64,000 nucleotides of DNA. Source: Progne subis subis. Lineage: Eukaryota; Chordata; Aves; Passeriformes; Hirundinidae. The DNA lies in the NCBI GenBank assembly GCA_022316685.1, contig JAKJHU010000084.1, forward strand, positions 326,001 to 390,000, read 5' to 3'. The notes under the pieces were generated by a model that had not been told where the DNA came from, made no database searches, and saw nothing but the letters and a program-made list of their open reading frames with translations. This document shows, in pieces, positions 34,419 to 46,092 of this stretch (position 1 is the first letter of the stretch; each line of letters starts with the position of its first letter). The position numbers and the translations under genes were made by a program.

Positions 34419-37132
34419 TCGGGGCCACTGTGATGAAGGGCGCAGAGTGTCCCACGCCTCCTTTATGGTGGCTGGTGGACAGACCCATCTGGGAGAACCA
34501 GTGGCCCCTCTCTCATGACAAGCTAATCGCCCTTTGTGAACTTGTACAGGAGCAGTTGGACCAGGGGCATTTGGAACCATCTACCAGTCCCTGGAACACT
34601 CCTGTCTTTTGTATCAAAAAGAAGTCTGGGAAATGGAGGTTGCTACAAGACCTCCGAATGATCAATGCCGTGATGGGAGGCATGGGAATATTGCAGGCTG
34701 GTATGCCATCGATTACCATGCTTCCTGAGGACTGGCCGGTCCTCATTGTGGATCTGAAGGATTGTTTTTTTACGATCCCTCTGCATCCCGATGACAGACC
34801 AAAATTTGCCTTCACGGTACCAACAATAAACAATGCAGAGCCCGCACAGCGGTATCAATGGAGAGTTCTTACTCAAGAAATGCGGAATTTGCCAATGTTG
34901 TGCCAATGGTATGTAGCCCATGCCTTGTCTGGAGTTCGCAAGCAGTTTCCTGATTCTCACGTCTATCATTATATGGACGACATTTTGGTGGCTACGCCCA
35001 CCCAGGATGAGCTGCTGAGGATACAGCCTCAATTGTTGAATGCTCTGCATTCACATGAACTGCAGGTAGCTCCAGAAAAGGTACAACAACAACCCCCCTG
35101 GAAATATTTGGGGGTCAAAATTCTGGAACGGACAATCCGTCACCAGGAGGTGCAATTTGTGCAATCGGTGAAGACACTGAATGATGCTCAGAAGCTGGTA
35201 GGTGTTATCACTTGGTTACGTCCTTACTTGGGACTGACCACAGCACAACTGTCTCCCTTGTCTGAATTGTTGAAAGGGGACACTGATTTAAAGTCACCTC
35301 GTGAACTAACCCCTGAGGCACGAAAAGTGCTGGAGGAGGTTCAGCAAGCTGTTTTGCCTTGCCAGGTGTACCGCATTGAACCTTCCATTGATGTCACTGT
35401 GTTCATTACCACTCCTGATTTACATCCTACAGGTATCATCGGCCAGTGGAATGATGATTGGACTGATCCTCCGCACATCTTGGAATGGGTCTTCCTGCCT
35501 CATCAGCCACATAAGATGGCGACGGCACTCTTTGAATTGATTGCGCATTTGATAATCAAGTGCCGGCAACGCTGTTTGCAATTGATGGGTGCAGATCCCT
35601 CAAAGATCATACTCCCGGTTCAGAGGGAGGAATTTGATTGGAGCTACGCAAACAATGTTTCACTGCAAAGTGCTCTCGAGGGTTTTTCAGGGCAGATTAC
35701 TTATCATCTGCCTAGCCACAAGCTATTGCAAGTGGCCAAAAATACTCAATTTTCTCTACGACCCAAAAATAGCCAAGAGCCAGTGCAAGGTCCCACCGTC
35801 TTCACTGACGGTTCGGGCAAAACAGGAAAAGCCATTGTTACCTGGCAGGATGGATCTGAGTGGCAGGTTTTGGAAAGCCATGAGGATGGGTCAGCCCAGC
35901 TGGTTGAATTAAAGGCTGCTGTCATGGCATTTGAGAAATTTTCCCAGGAACCTTTCAATTTGATCACGGACTCCGCCTATGTTGCCGACATTGCACAGGG
36001 ATTGGGTTGTTCAGTGTTGAAGGAGGTCAGTAACCCTGCCTTGTTTAATTTACTGAAGACCCTGTGGTGTGCAATTCAGGCCAGAGTTCATCCATATTAT
36101 GTTCTGCATGTACGGAGTCACACTAATTTCCCAGGATTTGTGGCGGAAGGTAACGAAAGGGCTGACAAGTTGGCTAACCCAGCGTGGGTAGCCCCTCAGC
36201 CTGATGTACTTGCACAGGCCAAGGCATCACATGGGTTTTTCCACCAAAACGCGCATACGCTGCAGAAGCAGTTTCAACTGACAGCCACTGAGGCTCATGA
36301 AAATGTCGAGTCGTGTGACAACTGTCACGCCCTTGGTGTGCCATTGCCGGCAGGGGTTAACCCCAGAGGTCTTAAAGCCTTGGAGCTTTGGCAGACCGAT
36401 GTCACCCAGGTCGCCGAGTTTGGCCGGCTCAAGGTTGTGCATGTCACGGTGGACACGTTCTCCTCTGCGATGTGGGCTTCTGCTCACACAGGAGAGAAAG
36501 CCCGTGATGTCATTACCCACTGGAGACAGGCCTTTGCTCTTCTTGGCATACCTTCTGCTGTGAAGACCGACAATGATCCTGCTTATGCCTCGCAGCAGGT
36601 ATGGCAGTTCCTACAGTCATGGGGTGTGTCACATAACTTTGGCATCCCTCATTCTCCGACAGGACAGGCGATTGTAGAACGCAATCATGGTACGCTCAAG
36701 CGTGTTCTTCAAAAACAGAAACAGGGAATGCAGGGTGAAACCCCACACAGTCGGTTGGCAAAGGCTTTGTACACCATCAATCACCTTACGGTGCTGCAGA
36801 ACTCAAATAATCCTGTCATTTTGAACCATCATCTCTCGTTGCAGGCTTCGGACGGTGAGCAACAGCCTCGAGCGAAGGTACGGGTCCGAAATTTAGTCAC
36901 CAAGCAATGGGAAGGACCCTATGACCTGATAGCTATGTGGCGAGGGTATGTGTGTGTGTCCACGGACACTGGGACACGCTGGCTACCTTCAAAGTGTGTC
37001 CGTCCTGACCTGCGACCGCAGAGGCAGAATTCAGCTGACAGGCAAGGTGGAAGCCGTGATCAACTTGAAAACCACCAAGTGGATGAATCCTCGAGTGATC
37101 ACTCTGATGATTCCTCCACAGACAGTGATTGA
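34388..37132 (+). CDS. pol: Pol: reverse transcriptase, RNase H, integrase
   Basis: A 914-codon uninterrupted frame, probably entered by frameshifting at 34409-34415. Residues are counted from 34388. RT has the VDLKDCFFTIPLHP block and YMDD at 195-198. However, the motif normally LPQG reads LTQE (161-164), and NSP reads NLP. RNase H has FTDGSG (Asp 474), QLVEL, ITDSAY and EGNERADKLA. Integrase has an HX3H-CX2C zinc site (His 619, His 623, Cys 643, Cys 646), catalytic Asp 671, Asp 728 and Glu 764 with exact D-35-E spacing, and a C-terminal WEGPYDLIAMW DNA-binding segment. The tail is acidic and Ser-rich. Length and order fit class II ERVs. No env follows. RNase H and integrase look intact; RT activity is doubtful because of the LPQG changes. 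Confidence 0.95.
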   Translation: MGGAIGNGFLIGATVMKGAECPTPPLWWLVDRPIWENQWPLSHDKLIALCELVQEQLDQGHLEPSTSPWNTPVFCIKKKSGKWRLLQDLRMINAVMGGMGILQAGMPSITMLPEDWPVLIVDLKDCFFTIPLHPDDRPKFAFTVPTINNAEPAQRYQWRVLTQEMRNLPMLCQWYVAHALSGVRKQFPDSHVYHYMDDILVATPTQDELLRIQPQLLNALHSHELQVAPEKVQQQPPWKYLGVKILERTIRHQEVQFVQSVKTLNDAQKLVGVITWLRPYLGLTTAQLSPLSELLKGDTDLKSPRELTPEARKVLEEVQQAVLPCQVYRIEPSIDVTVFITTPDLHPTGIIGQWNDDWTDPPHILEWVFLPHQPHKMATALFELIAHLIIKCRQRCLQLMGADPSKIILPVQREEFDWSYANNVSLQSALEGFSGQITYHLPSHKLLQVAKNTQFSLRPKNSQEPVQGPTVFTDGSGKTGKAIVTWQDGSEWQVLESHEDGSAQLVELKAAVMAFEKFSQEPFNLITDSAYVADIAQGLGCSVLKEVSNPALFNLLKTLWCAIQARVHPYYVLHVRSHTNFPGFVAEGNERADKLANPAWVAPQPDVLAQAKASHGFFHQNAHTLQKQFQLTATEAHENVESCDNCHALGVPLPAGVNPRGLKALELWQTDVTQVAEFGRLKVVHVTVDTFSSAMWASAHTGEKARDVITHWRQAFALLGIPSAVKTDNDPAYASQQVWQFLQSWGVSHNFGIPHSPTGQAIVERNHGTLKRVLQKQKQGMQGETPHSRLAKALYTINHLTVLQNSNNPVILNHHLSLQASDGEQQPRAKVRVRNLVTKQWEGPYDLIAMWRGYVCVSTDTGTRWLPSKCVRPDLRPQRQNSADRQGGSRDQLENHQVDESSSDHSDDSSTDSD
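34409..34418 (+). promoter_or_regulatory. Putative -1 ribosomal frameshift site (pro to pol)
   Basis: G GAT TTT TGA: the heptamer GGATTTT sits directly before the stop of the protease frame, and pol is open in the -1 frame across it. It closely resembles the GGAUUUA site at the pro-pol junction of mouse mammary tumour virus (established knowledge). GGATTTTTGATNGGGGCC is present in both ERV copies, here and near 7477-7495. A downstream pseudoknot was not assessed. Confidence 0.7.
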
Positions 37133-37198
37133 ATTTGTATATATTCCCTTTGTAAAATTGTTCATTTTTCTTTTTCTGTTTTTTCTTTTTTTAAAGTT

Positions 37199-37210
37199 AA
37201 AAGGGTGAGA
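37199..37210 (+). other. Polypurine tract
   Basis: AAAAGGGTGAGA lies immediately before the 3' LTR and is preceded by a long T-rich stretch (37163-37192). This is the expected position of the plus-strand primer. It contains one T, making it a slightly imperfect purine tract. Confidence 0.85.
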
Positions 37211-37600
37211 TGTTACCCTGGTTTTTCTGAGCTTTCTTATTAGCCTTCTTGAAATTCATAATGGAGTCAGATCTTTTAGTCACTGTACAATATTAGGAGC
37301 AGTTTTCTACCTTTCCCATAGATGTAACATAAACAAACCCTTTGTTTCTCATTCTTTGTCCTTTGTTTGCATGTTTCTAACCTGAAAAACAACTGTAACT
37401 GACAGTGGGTCTGGCCACTGAGGATGAGGGGTGGAAACCCAAAAAGCCAATCTTCTGCCAGATCCACAAATGTATAAAAAAGTAAAGAATAAACAAAGAG
37501 GGGCTTCCTTCGCTCTCCACTCACTGAGGGGAAGCTGGAAGAACCTCTGCCTGTGAATTATTTATGTCTGTGCATTATTGCTTTGTGCGTCACGGCGACA
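37211..37600 (+). mobile_element. 3' LTR of the young provirus
   Basis: 390 bp and by eye identical to 32050-32439, including TATA (37473) and AATAAA (37488-37493). It ends CGGCGACA, directly followed by the second AAAAAT. Confidence 0.97.
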
Positions 37601-37606
37601 AAAAAT
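37601..37606. repeat. Target-site duplication, right copy (AAAAAT)
   Basis: Matches 32044-32049 exactly; see the left copy. Confidence 0.95.
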
Positions 37607-38275
37607 AGATTTTTAGCTAGGAAGATCAGCATATACCCAGTGACATCAGTGCAATTTTATATTAGTTGAGAGTCATGCTACTTGAATTCTTTCCTTTCTC
37701 CAGACAAAACTATCAATTTAGTTACCTGCACCAATAACAAATCTAAAACATGAAACCAAGGTGAAAACACTGACCAAGGTGTCTTCTCAATTACTGTCAG
37801 AAAAGCTGGGAAAGAGGTTACAATTCAGTGTTAGCATGACTAATAGCAGCATGCTATTTAACAGAGGAGTGCTGTCCTCTCCCAAGGTGAGGATTCCTCA
37901 GCATCTGAGAATATACCAGCAGAGTGCCTTACATGACAACTCAGATGATGTAGGTGACATTCTGCCTATATGAAAATGCTGGCCAAGGGGCAGGATAGAT
38001 GTTTTTGGGTAAACTGTAACTTTTAAAAACAGAAAGCTGAAATAATATCTAAAATAACAGGACTCATAATTGTACTGGGCTACCAGCTAATCGTCAGTAA
38101 ACCTAGCTGTTGGAAAGAGCACCTAAAGTCAGGAAAATTTTCCTATGAATGCAAAAATATTCATTGGCTGGGCAAGAATTAAATGTTCAAGCAAATATTT
38201 ATAATATGGGCATTTTGCCTGTAAATTTATGTGCTCCAACAGAAGTTCGTATGATTTTTATCTCGTATCATTTAG
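37607..38275. other. Host flank, no recognisable feature
   Basis: AT-rich DNA continuing from 32043 across the insertion. A 70-codon open frame at 37761-37973 has no recognisable domain. Confidence 0.5.
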
Positions 38276-38338
38276 GTACGAGTGTTTGCTATCCCTGACC
38301 ATCACCACAATGTCACTATCATATTTGCAGTTACTCAG
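38276..38338 (+). other. Possible isolated host exon (63 bp)
   Basis: A 63-base block is flanked by a plausible acceptor (T-rich stretch ending CATTTAG at 38275) and a consensus donor (CAG|GTAAGT at 38336-38344). It is open in frame 1 and would encode 21 residues including VRVFAIPDHHHNVTIIF. I do not recognise the protein. Both splice sites together with an in-frame open block make it more than random, but sequences like this also occur by chance over 64 kb. No neighbouring exon could be identified. Confidence 0.25.
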
Positions 38339-38344
38339 GTAAGT

Positions 38345-40674
38345 ATAGCACTGGAGCGAAAGATGTGTAAGTCATACAGGAGGCTTGCATGCAGCTTAAG
38401 AGTTATGTCATGAAAAAGATTGTAATGATCTGTTAGAAAACAAATGAAAGCTACAAACTGTGCTTATCTACGGAACAATTTAGGTGATTGTTACAACTGC
38501 CATCTAATTGAAAGGAGACACCACTTTTGTAATAATATGTTCAGTCCCAAACACTGAAATTAGAGGTCAAGAAGTATGAAAGCATGTGCTATAAAAAGGG
38601 AAAAAAACTATTATTGAGACTTGCTCTAAACCAGCTAATTTGCTATTATTTACTAATCACTTTCATTGTCAGCATTAAGTGTTTAGAAAATCTAAAAAGC
38701 AAAATTTCTAGTTTCTTAGATAATAGACCACCTCCACTTTATTTCTTTCACTTCCCTAAGAGAGTTCTTATGAATTTCTATTTATTATATGTGAAAAATT
38801 TGTTTGCCAAATGAAGGATAAGGAGGAAAAGTGATAAAGCTATCAAATAACATTAATGATGAAACCTAAAACCCTTCTATTTGCCTTTGAAGTCTGCCAG
38901 TCTTGTTTTGTGTCTGCTGTGAGAATGAAGATAAACTCAGTTGTGGAAAGAAAAGGAAGGCATTGAGCTGTTTTATCTACTTATACTGATAATTGCAAGG
39001 TGTGATAGTTCTTTATACTCTGTGCTTTCATAAGACAAGGCCCTCAATATTTAAGTTTAAACACATTCTGCTATTTTTAGAGATGACTTCTTACAGTTTT
39101 CCTTGTATTTTACTGCTCGCCATATTTGCGACAAGGAGAAAAATATCTCAGACAGTTCCAGTTTTTCTTCCTTGATCTAAGAAACCAAATGGTGATTGAA
39201 TGCGTATTTCTCAAGCCAAAGTTTGGAAGGTGATTTTGATTTCCCCTCTGTGCCCCCATTGTGGTGGGTGAAGATTTGGGTGAAGATTTTGCTTTGCACT
39301 GAGTGCTGGTGGCTGAGAAAACGTTATGGCATAGAGTGGAATAGGGACCAAAGTACGTTGCTTGCAATCTTGTGGACTCAACGTACTTTATGTCCATCAT
39401 GTTATTTTATGGGAATATACTCAGACCGGTTTATCCCTTGCCTACTTCCCCCATAATGTATTTCTATGTAAAAACAAGAACTCCATAGTAAGAATTTTCA
39501 GGGTTTGCTTACTTAAAATCAGGCTGTATAAATTAGAGGTGCTCAGACCACTTGTATCACTCATCACAGAGTTCACAGAATTATCTTCAAGGGGCCTCCA
39601 ACACTTTACTGTTGAGTTTACTGGAACTAGTGACTTCCTCAACAAGATTTATTTGAATACCAACCTAAGAAAGTTGAAGATTACAAAACTGCAAATGGAA
39701 GAGAAGTCTTGAAAATGTGAAGTGTTTTCCTAAGTAGCAGTTTTAAGCCTTTGTTTTAAATGCATAAACAATGAAATGTCTCTCATCCAGATTAAAAAAA
39801 AGCCCATATCCGCAGGCTTTTTCTGGCAGTTCATACATTTTATGTACTACTCCCCAGCCTCACGAAACAAAAGAATCAAGCACACTTTCACTGAAAAAAT
39901 ACTTTTCAGTATAGTGTATTCAGAAATTGTACTATATTTAAGAATTTCTCCTCCTAAGTAGTAAGAAGAAAGGGGAAGCTATCACTCTGGAACAGGAATT
40001 ATATGGGATGTGATGCACTAAATCTAGTTCAACATCAGCTAAACTCAACTAGACATCAGTTTTGCAGAAGGTATGCTTCAGTACTTTAAAGCTTTTAGTA
40101 AGGTTGGGTGAAAGAGTAATTAAAAGATAGAGAGGAAAAGGAAAAGTAAATTTTTTTGTGATCAAGGACTGTAACTATCCAAGGATTTGGAGACAGGCAT
40201 TCAGCCTTGTTTCTTGTGCACCAGAGTGAACATTAATGGCAGAATTCTTTGAGTATTTTCATCTTCCTCACTTCCTTCTTATATTTTATTTGTCATGGGA
40301 GAAATCGGTAGAGGTTGAAATGATAGTACCTTGGTTTCTCTTGGACAAAACAAGCTTTGTGGTGGAAATTCTTTACATCTCAGCTGAGTAACTGCTGTTA
40401 CTCTAATTTATAAAGCCATTTAAAGTGTCTCAATGAAAGCAATCTTCAAAACCTTTCTACATTTTGTACAAAACCTTGTTCTTGCAATGCATCCTTTCCA
40501 TTTGAGTGGATGATCAGAACACAAGTTTACCCAAATGCACTAAACAAGTGTTTGAAGTTTGGGCTTGATGGATGATCTTGGGGGTTCTCAAATGCTTCCT
40601 AAAATCAAACTGGGACTGAGCAACCTGGAGATCATCTGGTAAGGTGTGTGAACTTTTAAAGCCAAAGGTGCAAA
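38345..40674. other. No gene recognised
   Basis: AT-rich DNA. The longest open frame (116 codons, plus, 39362-39712) has no domain that I recognise and overlaps others of similar length, as expected by chance. Confidence 0.5.
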
Positions 40675-40915
40675 AAAGGTGGAGCCAGGCTCTTTTCAGT
40701 GGTGTCCGCTGAAAGGACAAGAGGGAATGGGCGTGCACAAACACAGATTATTCTGTCAAATATCAGGAACACAGAAACCTGTTTTTACTGTGAAGGTGAA
40801 TGAGCACTAGCACAGTTCCCCAAAGATGTTGTGGGGCCTTCCTCCTCAGATATATTCAAAAGCCATCTGGACATTGCGGTGTGCAGCTCTAAGTGTTCAG
40901 AGACATTTTGATTCT
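40675..40915 (+). mobile_element. CR1 LINE 3' region fragment
   Basis: GGTGGAGCCAGGCTCTTTTC, AAAGGACAAGAGGGAATGGG, TTTTTACTGTGAAGGTGAATGAGCA and ATATTCAAAAGCCATCTGGA occur in the order and orientation of the CR1 ORF2 end. The piece is well preserved over 240 bases and truncated at both ends. Confidence 0.9.
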
Positions 40916-42205
40916 GTATTGTTCCTGCATGGGCTAATTTCACCAAGTTCTTCTTTCTTTGATTCCCTCCTGGACCCATCTTGATGTTTCCAAACTTCTG
41001 CTCTAGATAAACTTGATAAGTTAAAACTAAGAATTCTCTGAAATTTCCCAGGGATTTCCTAGCTCCTGCAGTGCATCTGTCAAGCTCTTAAAACTGAACT
41101 GCGAGTGTCTTGTCTTCAGTTCACCTAAGGATTAGGCACAGTAAATGATTGCATTAAAATTTAAGGAAGTTTTGGTTTTTGGAATTCTGGCACTACCTCC
41201 TAAACTCATGAATTTCACTTTTTGGGGAGTGGAAAATAAGATGGACAAGTTTTATGAGCAAGTTCCTGTCTTGGGATGTAAATAACTGAATGAATAGCAT
41301 AGAAAATGAAACAGTTTTGATTATATATGAATGACTGGTTCTCCAACAGACATTCTAATTTAATGCATGCATGTCTTAAATATGACTATATATTTAAAAT
41401 TTAAATTCAAAAATTTTGCCAAGAGGTTCACCCACCTGGTACTTCTTAAAGGACAATAGATGAAGTAAGGAAAAAGGAACAGGTTAGATGATACACTGCA
41501 CAAGAAATTTCCAGAAATTATCTGCATTTTGAGTGTTCTGCCTCCCAGCTGTTCTTCAAATATGAAGCACCAGTCAAAATTACACTGAATAAATAATACA
41601 GTGTTTCTAAAGGGCTTTTCATTCCTTCCAGTTTCTGTGCTAACACATCAGGCCATTATGCAAATTAAAAAGTATAGCATGGAAGAGAAGAGATTCCACA
41701 CAAATTTCATTTTGTCAGGTATTTTCCTGTTTCTGAGGGGTCCTCACTAGTAGATATTTATTTATAAAGGTGTTGTGCAGGATGTGCCACTTCTCTCAGA
41801 GATCATTTGCAGAGCTGAATATCCTGTAACTCTCAAAACTTAGAGTTCCAGAATAAACCACAACTATTTGGGGAAGTTGTTTAAACACTCAGGAAAACAA
41901 TCTCATTTCCACAGTTTATCACTATGAAAACATATAAGCTATTACCTATTTACCTACTTTCTCCAAAATGAGAGTTTGTTCCAGAAATGCTTAATACAGG
42001 AAAGTCAAGTTAAAATTCAGAAAATTCTTGCTATTTTATGGTAAGGTATATATTACTTCTTCAAGAGATTTTGGGCAGTGTTTTTTCCAGAAGCGGTCAA
42101 GACATTTCTCCAAGAGAATTTATTTTCTAGGATGGAATTTCGTGTTGGAAGTAGAAAGACAAGCATGGCTCTCTGACAGCAATTGTACTATAGACAGCAC
42201 TCACC
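40916..42205. other. No recognisable feature
   Basis: AT-rich DNA with no long open frame or repeat. Confidence 0.5.
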
Positions 42206-42350
42206 TGAGCCGTGACAGTCTGGATGCCTGACTCCCTATCCAGAATCAGACTAAGCAGGGATTCTGTATGCTGGTGGCATACAAGACTTTATTTTGGATT
42301 CAATGGCCTTAGAAGGCCTTTTCTAACTTTCAATGTTTCTGAATGATGCT
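42206..42350 (+). mobile_element. CR1-like LINE 3' end (diverged)
   Basis: Ends in GGCCTTAGAAGGCCTTTTCTAACTTTCAATGTTTCTGAATGA. This resembles the typical CR1 3' terminus in which a CCTTCCAACCT block is followed by short ATTCTGTGA-type repeats. Upstream similarity is weak. Confidence 0.5.
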
Positions 42351-44942
42351 AAGACTTGATGAGGGTGTAGCCAGTGGCTCAGTACGTATGAATGAGTACA
42401 TCCATTCATTTTCCAGTTTCTCTGGGGGCTTTTAAAAATTTTTGTTGCTTTAACAGTCTTTGAGAAGTCTTGGGTTTGTCAAAGATGCAAAATAAGATTA
42501 AGAACAGTCATGGTTTTTTTTTAAATAAAGCTCCAGTCAAGAACCGAAAAGAGATTACAGATGTTCAGGTCTGTGGATTTAAAATAGTGTAGTACAAATA
42601 AGAGAGAGTAGATGGCAGACAGGAACTTGTAAAAACTTGAAAGACACTTTAGCATATAGAATATGCATTATTTGCACAGTGAGAGCATCCACACTACCTC
42701 TGTCAGAAAACTTGGGCACTACTGATATTCTTATCAACAGTTAGAGGCATAAATTTCCATTCAGTCAAAGAGATACTACCAGGTGTTAATTCAGAGCACC
42801 TAAAAGAGGCATGTGGGGGAGATTTACACCCCCAAACTGAGCAGCTGTATCAAAAATTATTTTCTTCTTCAACACAGGAATACACACAACCAGCATTCTA
42901 AATGATAATACAGTATCTGGGAAGAGCAACAGCAACCTGAGACATATGGATTGCTGATTTGACCGTACAGTTTTTCCCTCTTGCAAATAAATCACCACAT
43001 GCATGGGAGGAAGAAAGAATGCATCAGCTTTTATTCAGTGTTAGTAATACCTTATTGAATTCAACCACTGTCATCATCTTTTTCCCTCTGAGGTATTTGT
43101 TAAGAGAAGAACTATATTATCAGAAAACAAGTAGAATTGGTTACCAGGAAAGGGAAGTACTAAGTAGGGGTTCTTAGAGAGCAACAGCAAAGCTGAATTC
43201 ACTTTGAAACACTTAGGTTACTAAGGCAGAAAATGAGGCCCCTTTGATCACTCTTTATACCTTAACCATAATAAAACATAATTGAACTCTATACAGTCTG
43301 CTTCCACTCTTAAGAATAAGAAATACTCTTGTGGGGGAGAAAAAAATGTAAAAGGGAAGAATAATGTAATTAGGTAAGCTACATTGAACATTATGTGGAA
43401 ATTGTAGACATTGCCAAATTGCCATAATTCTGACTATTGATCCAAATACTGGTGGGGAAGGATTATTATTCTCTTTCCCTCATACCTAGAATTCAGCGGC
43501 GAATAGGGATGTGAAGTAAGTAGCTGAATAATGAAAGGAGCAGGAGGGAACATCAGTCTGTGCAAAATACCATTTTCATATTGATGCTAGAAAACATGTA
43601 GGCATAACTCATACAAAACACTCAAACACGGGACACCAAGGTCACAAAATAACAACTCTGGAAACAACTCTGTCTTCACATCTGAAGTTTTTAGGCTGGG
43701 AAAAACATAACTTACAGGTATTTAATTTGAATTCTCTCTTAACAAATGTCAGGAACTATATGGCCTCTCTTACAGCTGCTGCATTATTTACTTCCTACTA
43801 TGCTTGGGACCATGTTGTTAGGTAAGAGGCAATACAGATAACACTACAATATCCTAAGACTAAGCCTCAGCAAGATCGTGTTTCTGGGGAATAATGTTTC
43901 TGCCAAAAAGGAATTTAATGAGGTGGCAGATTGCGAAAGATAATCTCCGGCCTTCCTGGGCAAGAATACGGAAATAATTCTCCAGATGACCAAAGAATAG
44001 TTTCAACCAGGAACTAAAACAAGGTGTAGAATCACAACTTTTACTGAACTTTTTGGAAGGGCATGAAATCTCATACAATTTGCATTGCCATTGCCATTTC
44101 AAAAGACATGATTTCCCTGCATTTTGATATAGGTCACCAGCCATTTACAGACATGATGGACACTCTGCACCATCTCCAAGAGGGTTGAAGATGTAAAAGG
44201 TGAAGTATGTAGTGCAAGATTGACTAATTTTTAAATTTGAAACTGGACCATGACTGACATTGCTTATGGTCACCCAGAAAACTGTATTTGAATAAAATAC
44301 TATCATGTAACATATGAATTAGGTCACAGATAAAATTAGATTGCAAATCCAACAGTAACTATGCAGATACTCTTACTTTTCACCATTATTGCAATGGGAC
44401 CTAAACTAAATTACTGTGGGGAATCTTCCCAGAACACTTCCTATAACTTTTTCCTCAAAGGTGCCTAGGATTCATTTTCACTAATGGAAACCAAGCCAAA
44501 CAATTTGAATCTAACAGGAGAAACTCACAGGCATGAGGCGAGAAAGGACAACACTGAGAAGCGCTTATAAACGGCTCTTTGTTCCTGTGAACTTAGTCCA
44601 TACAACAGTCTTTCCTTTGACAGGTGGGTTTTTTTTTGGGTTTTTTTTTTTCTGTTTAATCACTATGTCTCTAAGATGCAGCAGTGTCTGCATTTATTGA
44701 TTGCCAGAAGGTTTATTCTATCCATTCTAAACCCCGCTGGTCCTCATTTTAGCTGCATGTTCCTTTTTCAAAAGCAGAAATCTTTCAGCCCCTTGTCTTA
44801 CTTTAATTTTCCAAAATTCACAAACATTTAAAGACATCTGATAGTGACAAAGTAGTTGCACCTCCAAACAGCTTTTTTTAACCCCTTGAAATAGGGATTC
44901 ACGCTTCCTGTGTGGGCTTATTAATATTTTATAACAAACTCA
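42351..44942. other. No gene recognised
   Basis: AT-rich DNA. A T-rich run lies at 44629-44651. Open frames are under 100 codons and unremarkable. Confidence 0.5.
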
Positions 44943-45340
44943 TGTTGGGGGCCAACTGAAATATACTCCCCTCTAGCCACCCCCTGGCTCCTGCTAGCTC
45001 AGTTATTGAGGGGTTTTAGGGAAATATATTTCATAGAGACAGAATAAAGATTTCGAATGAGCAGCTCTCACCCCCTGGCTTCCGTCCAAGCTTTATTCTT
45101 GATGTGATGTTCCAGGAGCGTGAGGACAGAGAGAGAGAATCAGGAAGAGACAGGGGTTTATCTAGTTTTTGGGCCAAGGAAAGATATTGGCCCTGAGCCA
45201 ATAGGGTCAGGAGTAGGTATGATAGGGAAGAAGGGTTAAACTACATAGCACAGGCTTCAGGGGGACTCTGAGGGGAAAAAACATTCCTCAGAGGAACACA
45301 ACAATCTCACTATCACAGCTGGTACTTCTCCCATGAATCT
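44943..45340 (-). mobile_element. LTR-like element (minus strand)
   Basis: On the minus strand a purine tract (GGGGAGAAGGGGGAGA, plus-strand 45343-45358) is followed by an LTR-sized block ending CCCCCAACA at 44943. The block has a polyadenylation signal AATAAA (plus TTTATT, 45092-45097). The layout suits a PPT plus 3' LTR of a provirus whose body is lost. The exact start is uncertain (one candidate is TGTGATAGTG at 45317), and no flanking duplication was seen. Confidence 0.45.
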
Positions 45341-46049
45341 CCCCCTTCTCCCCACTATCTGTCGTGTTTCCAAGTCACTCACTAGCTTTCAGAATGGTTT
45401 TGCAGAAGTCCACAGTCAAAGACACTATTTTAACACAACTTTGTCATAAGGAGTGCTCATTCTACATCACTTCAGGGAAGTTGTCCACAATTTTAATGAC
45501 TTCACGTACCTCATTCAAACCACATATTGGACAGTTGTATGAAATTCATATATATTATTGTTACGCATTGTTTGCACTAAGAAATTTCAGACAGAAGTAG
45601 GAAGCATCAATTTGATACACAATATGTTAAGCATTTCAATCAGACAGAGAAACACACAATGTATTATATGAGCATCCCTACTATTCCATGTATCTTAAGC
45701 CACGGGCTCAGCAAGAAGCTGAACTACAATCTTTTGAAAAGACAAAATAGCAATGACTTTCTCTGAGGCTGAGATTTGACCCACCACTGCAAGGAAAAGC
45801 TATTCAGCTCAGATGTACTGTTTATATTGACCAAAGAGTGACTCAAATAATTTGTTGTTGGTTTTTTTTTTTTTTTTTTTTTATTTATTTCTGTGTGTTT
45901 TCTGGCATCTAATACAGCTTTGAACAAGTGCACAGCAATTTCTAAAATCTATGATGATTGTTTTATATGAAGACACAGAAGAGGGTGTTCAAAACTGTTA
46001 ATGAAATGCTAATTTTCCACTAGCAGTGGATGTACCCAGTGCAAGCCAG

Positions 46050-46092
<43 letters not shown>

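Larger units (their letters stand above)
32050..37600 (+). mobile_element. Young env-less class II endogenous retrovirus, 5.55 kb
   Basis: The order is 5' LTR, tRNA-Trp-type PBS, gag N-terminus, gag-pro fusion frame, pol, polypurine tract and 3' LTR, bounded by AAAAAT duplications. The two 390-bp LTRs appear identical along their whole length; for example an 82-codon antisense frame is the same in both. This indicates very recent insertion. Pol ends 78 bases before the 3' LTR, so there is no room for env. Most of capsid, all of nucleocapsid and most of dUTPase are missing. The element therefore cannot build its own particle as it stands and would depend on Gag from related copies, if it can move at all. 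A decayed relative lies at 6364-9653. Confidence 0.97.

Noticed and set aside
37133..37210. Residual env between pol and the 3' LTR
   Set aside because: Only 78 bases, T-rich plus the polypurine tract; no room for env.
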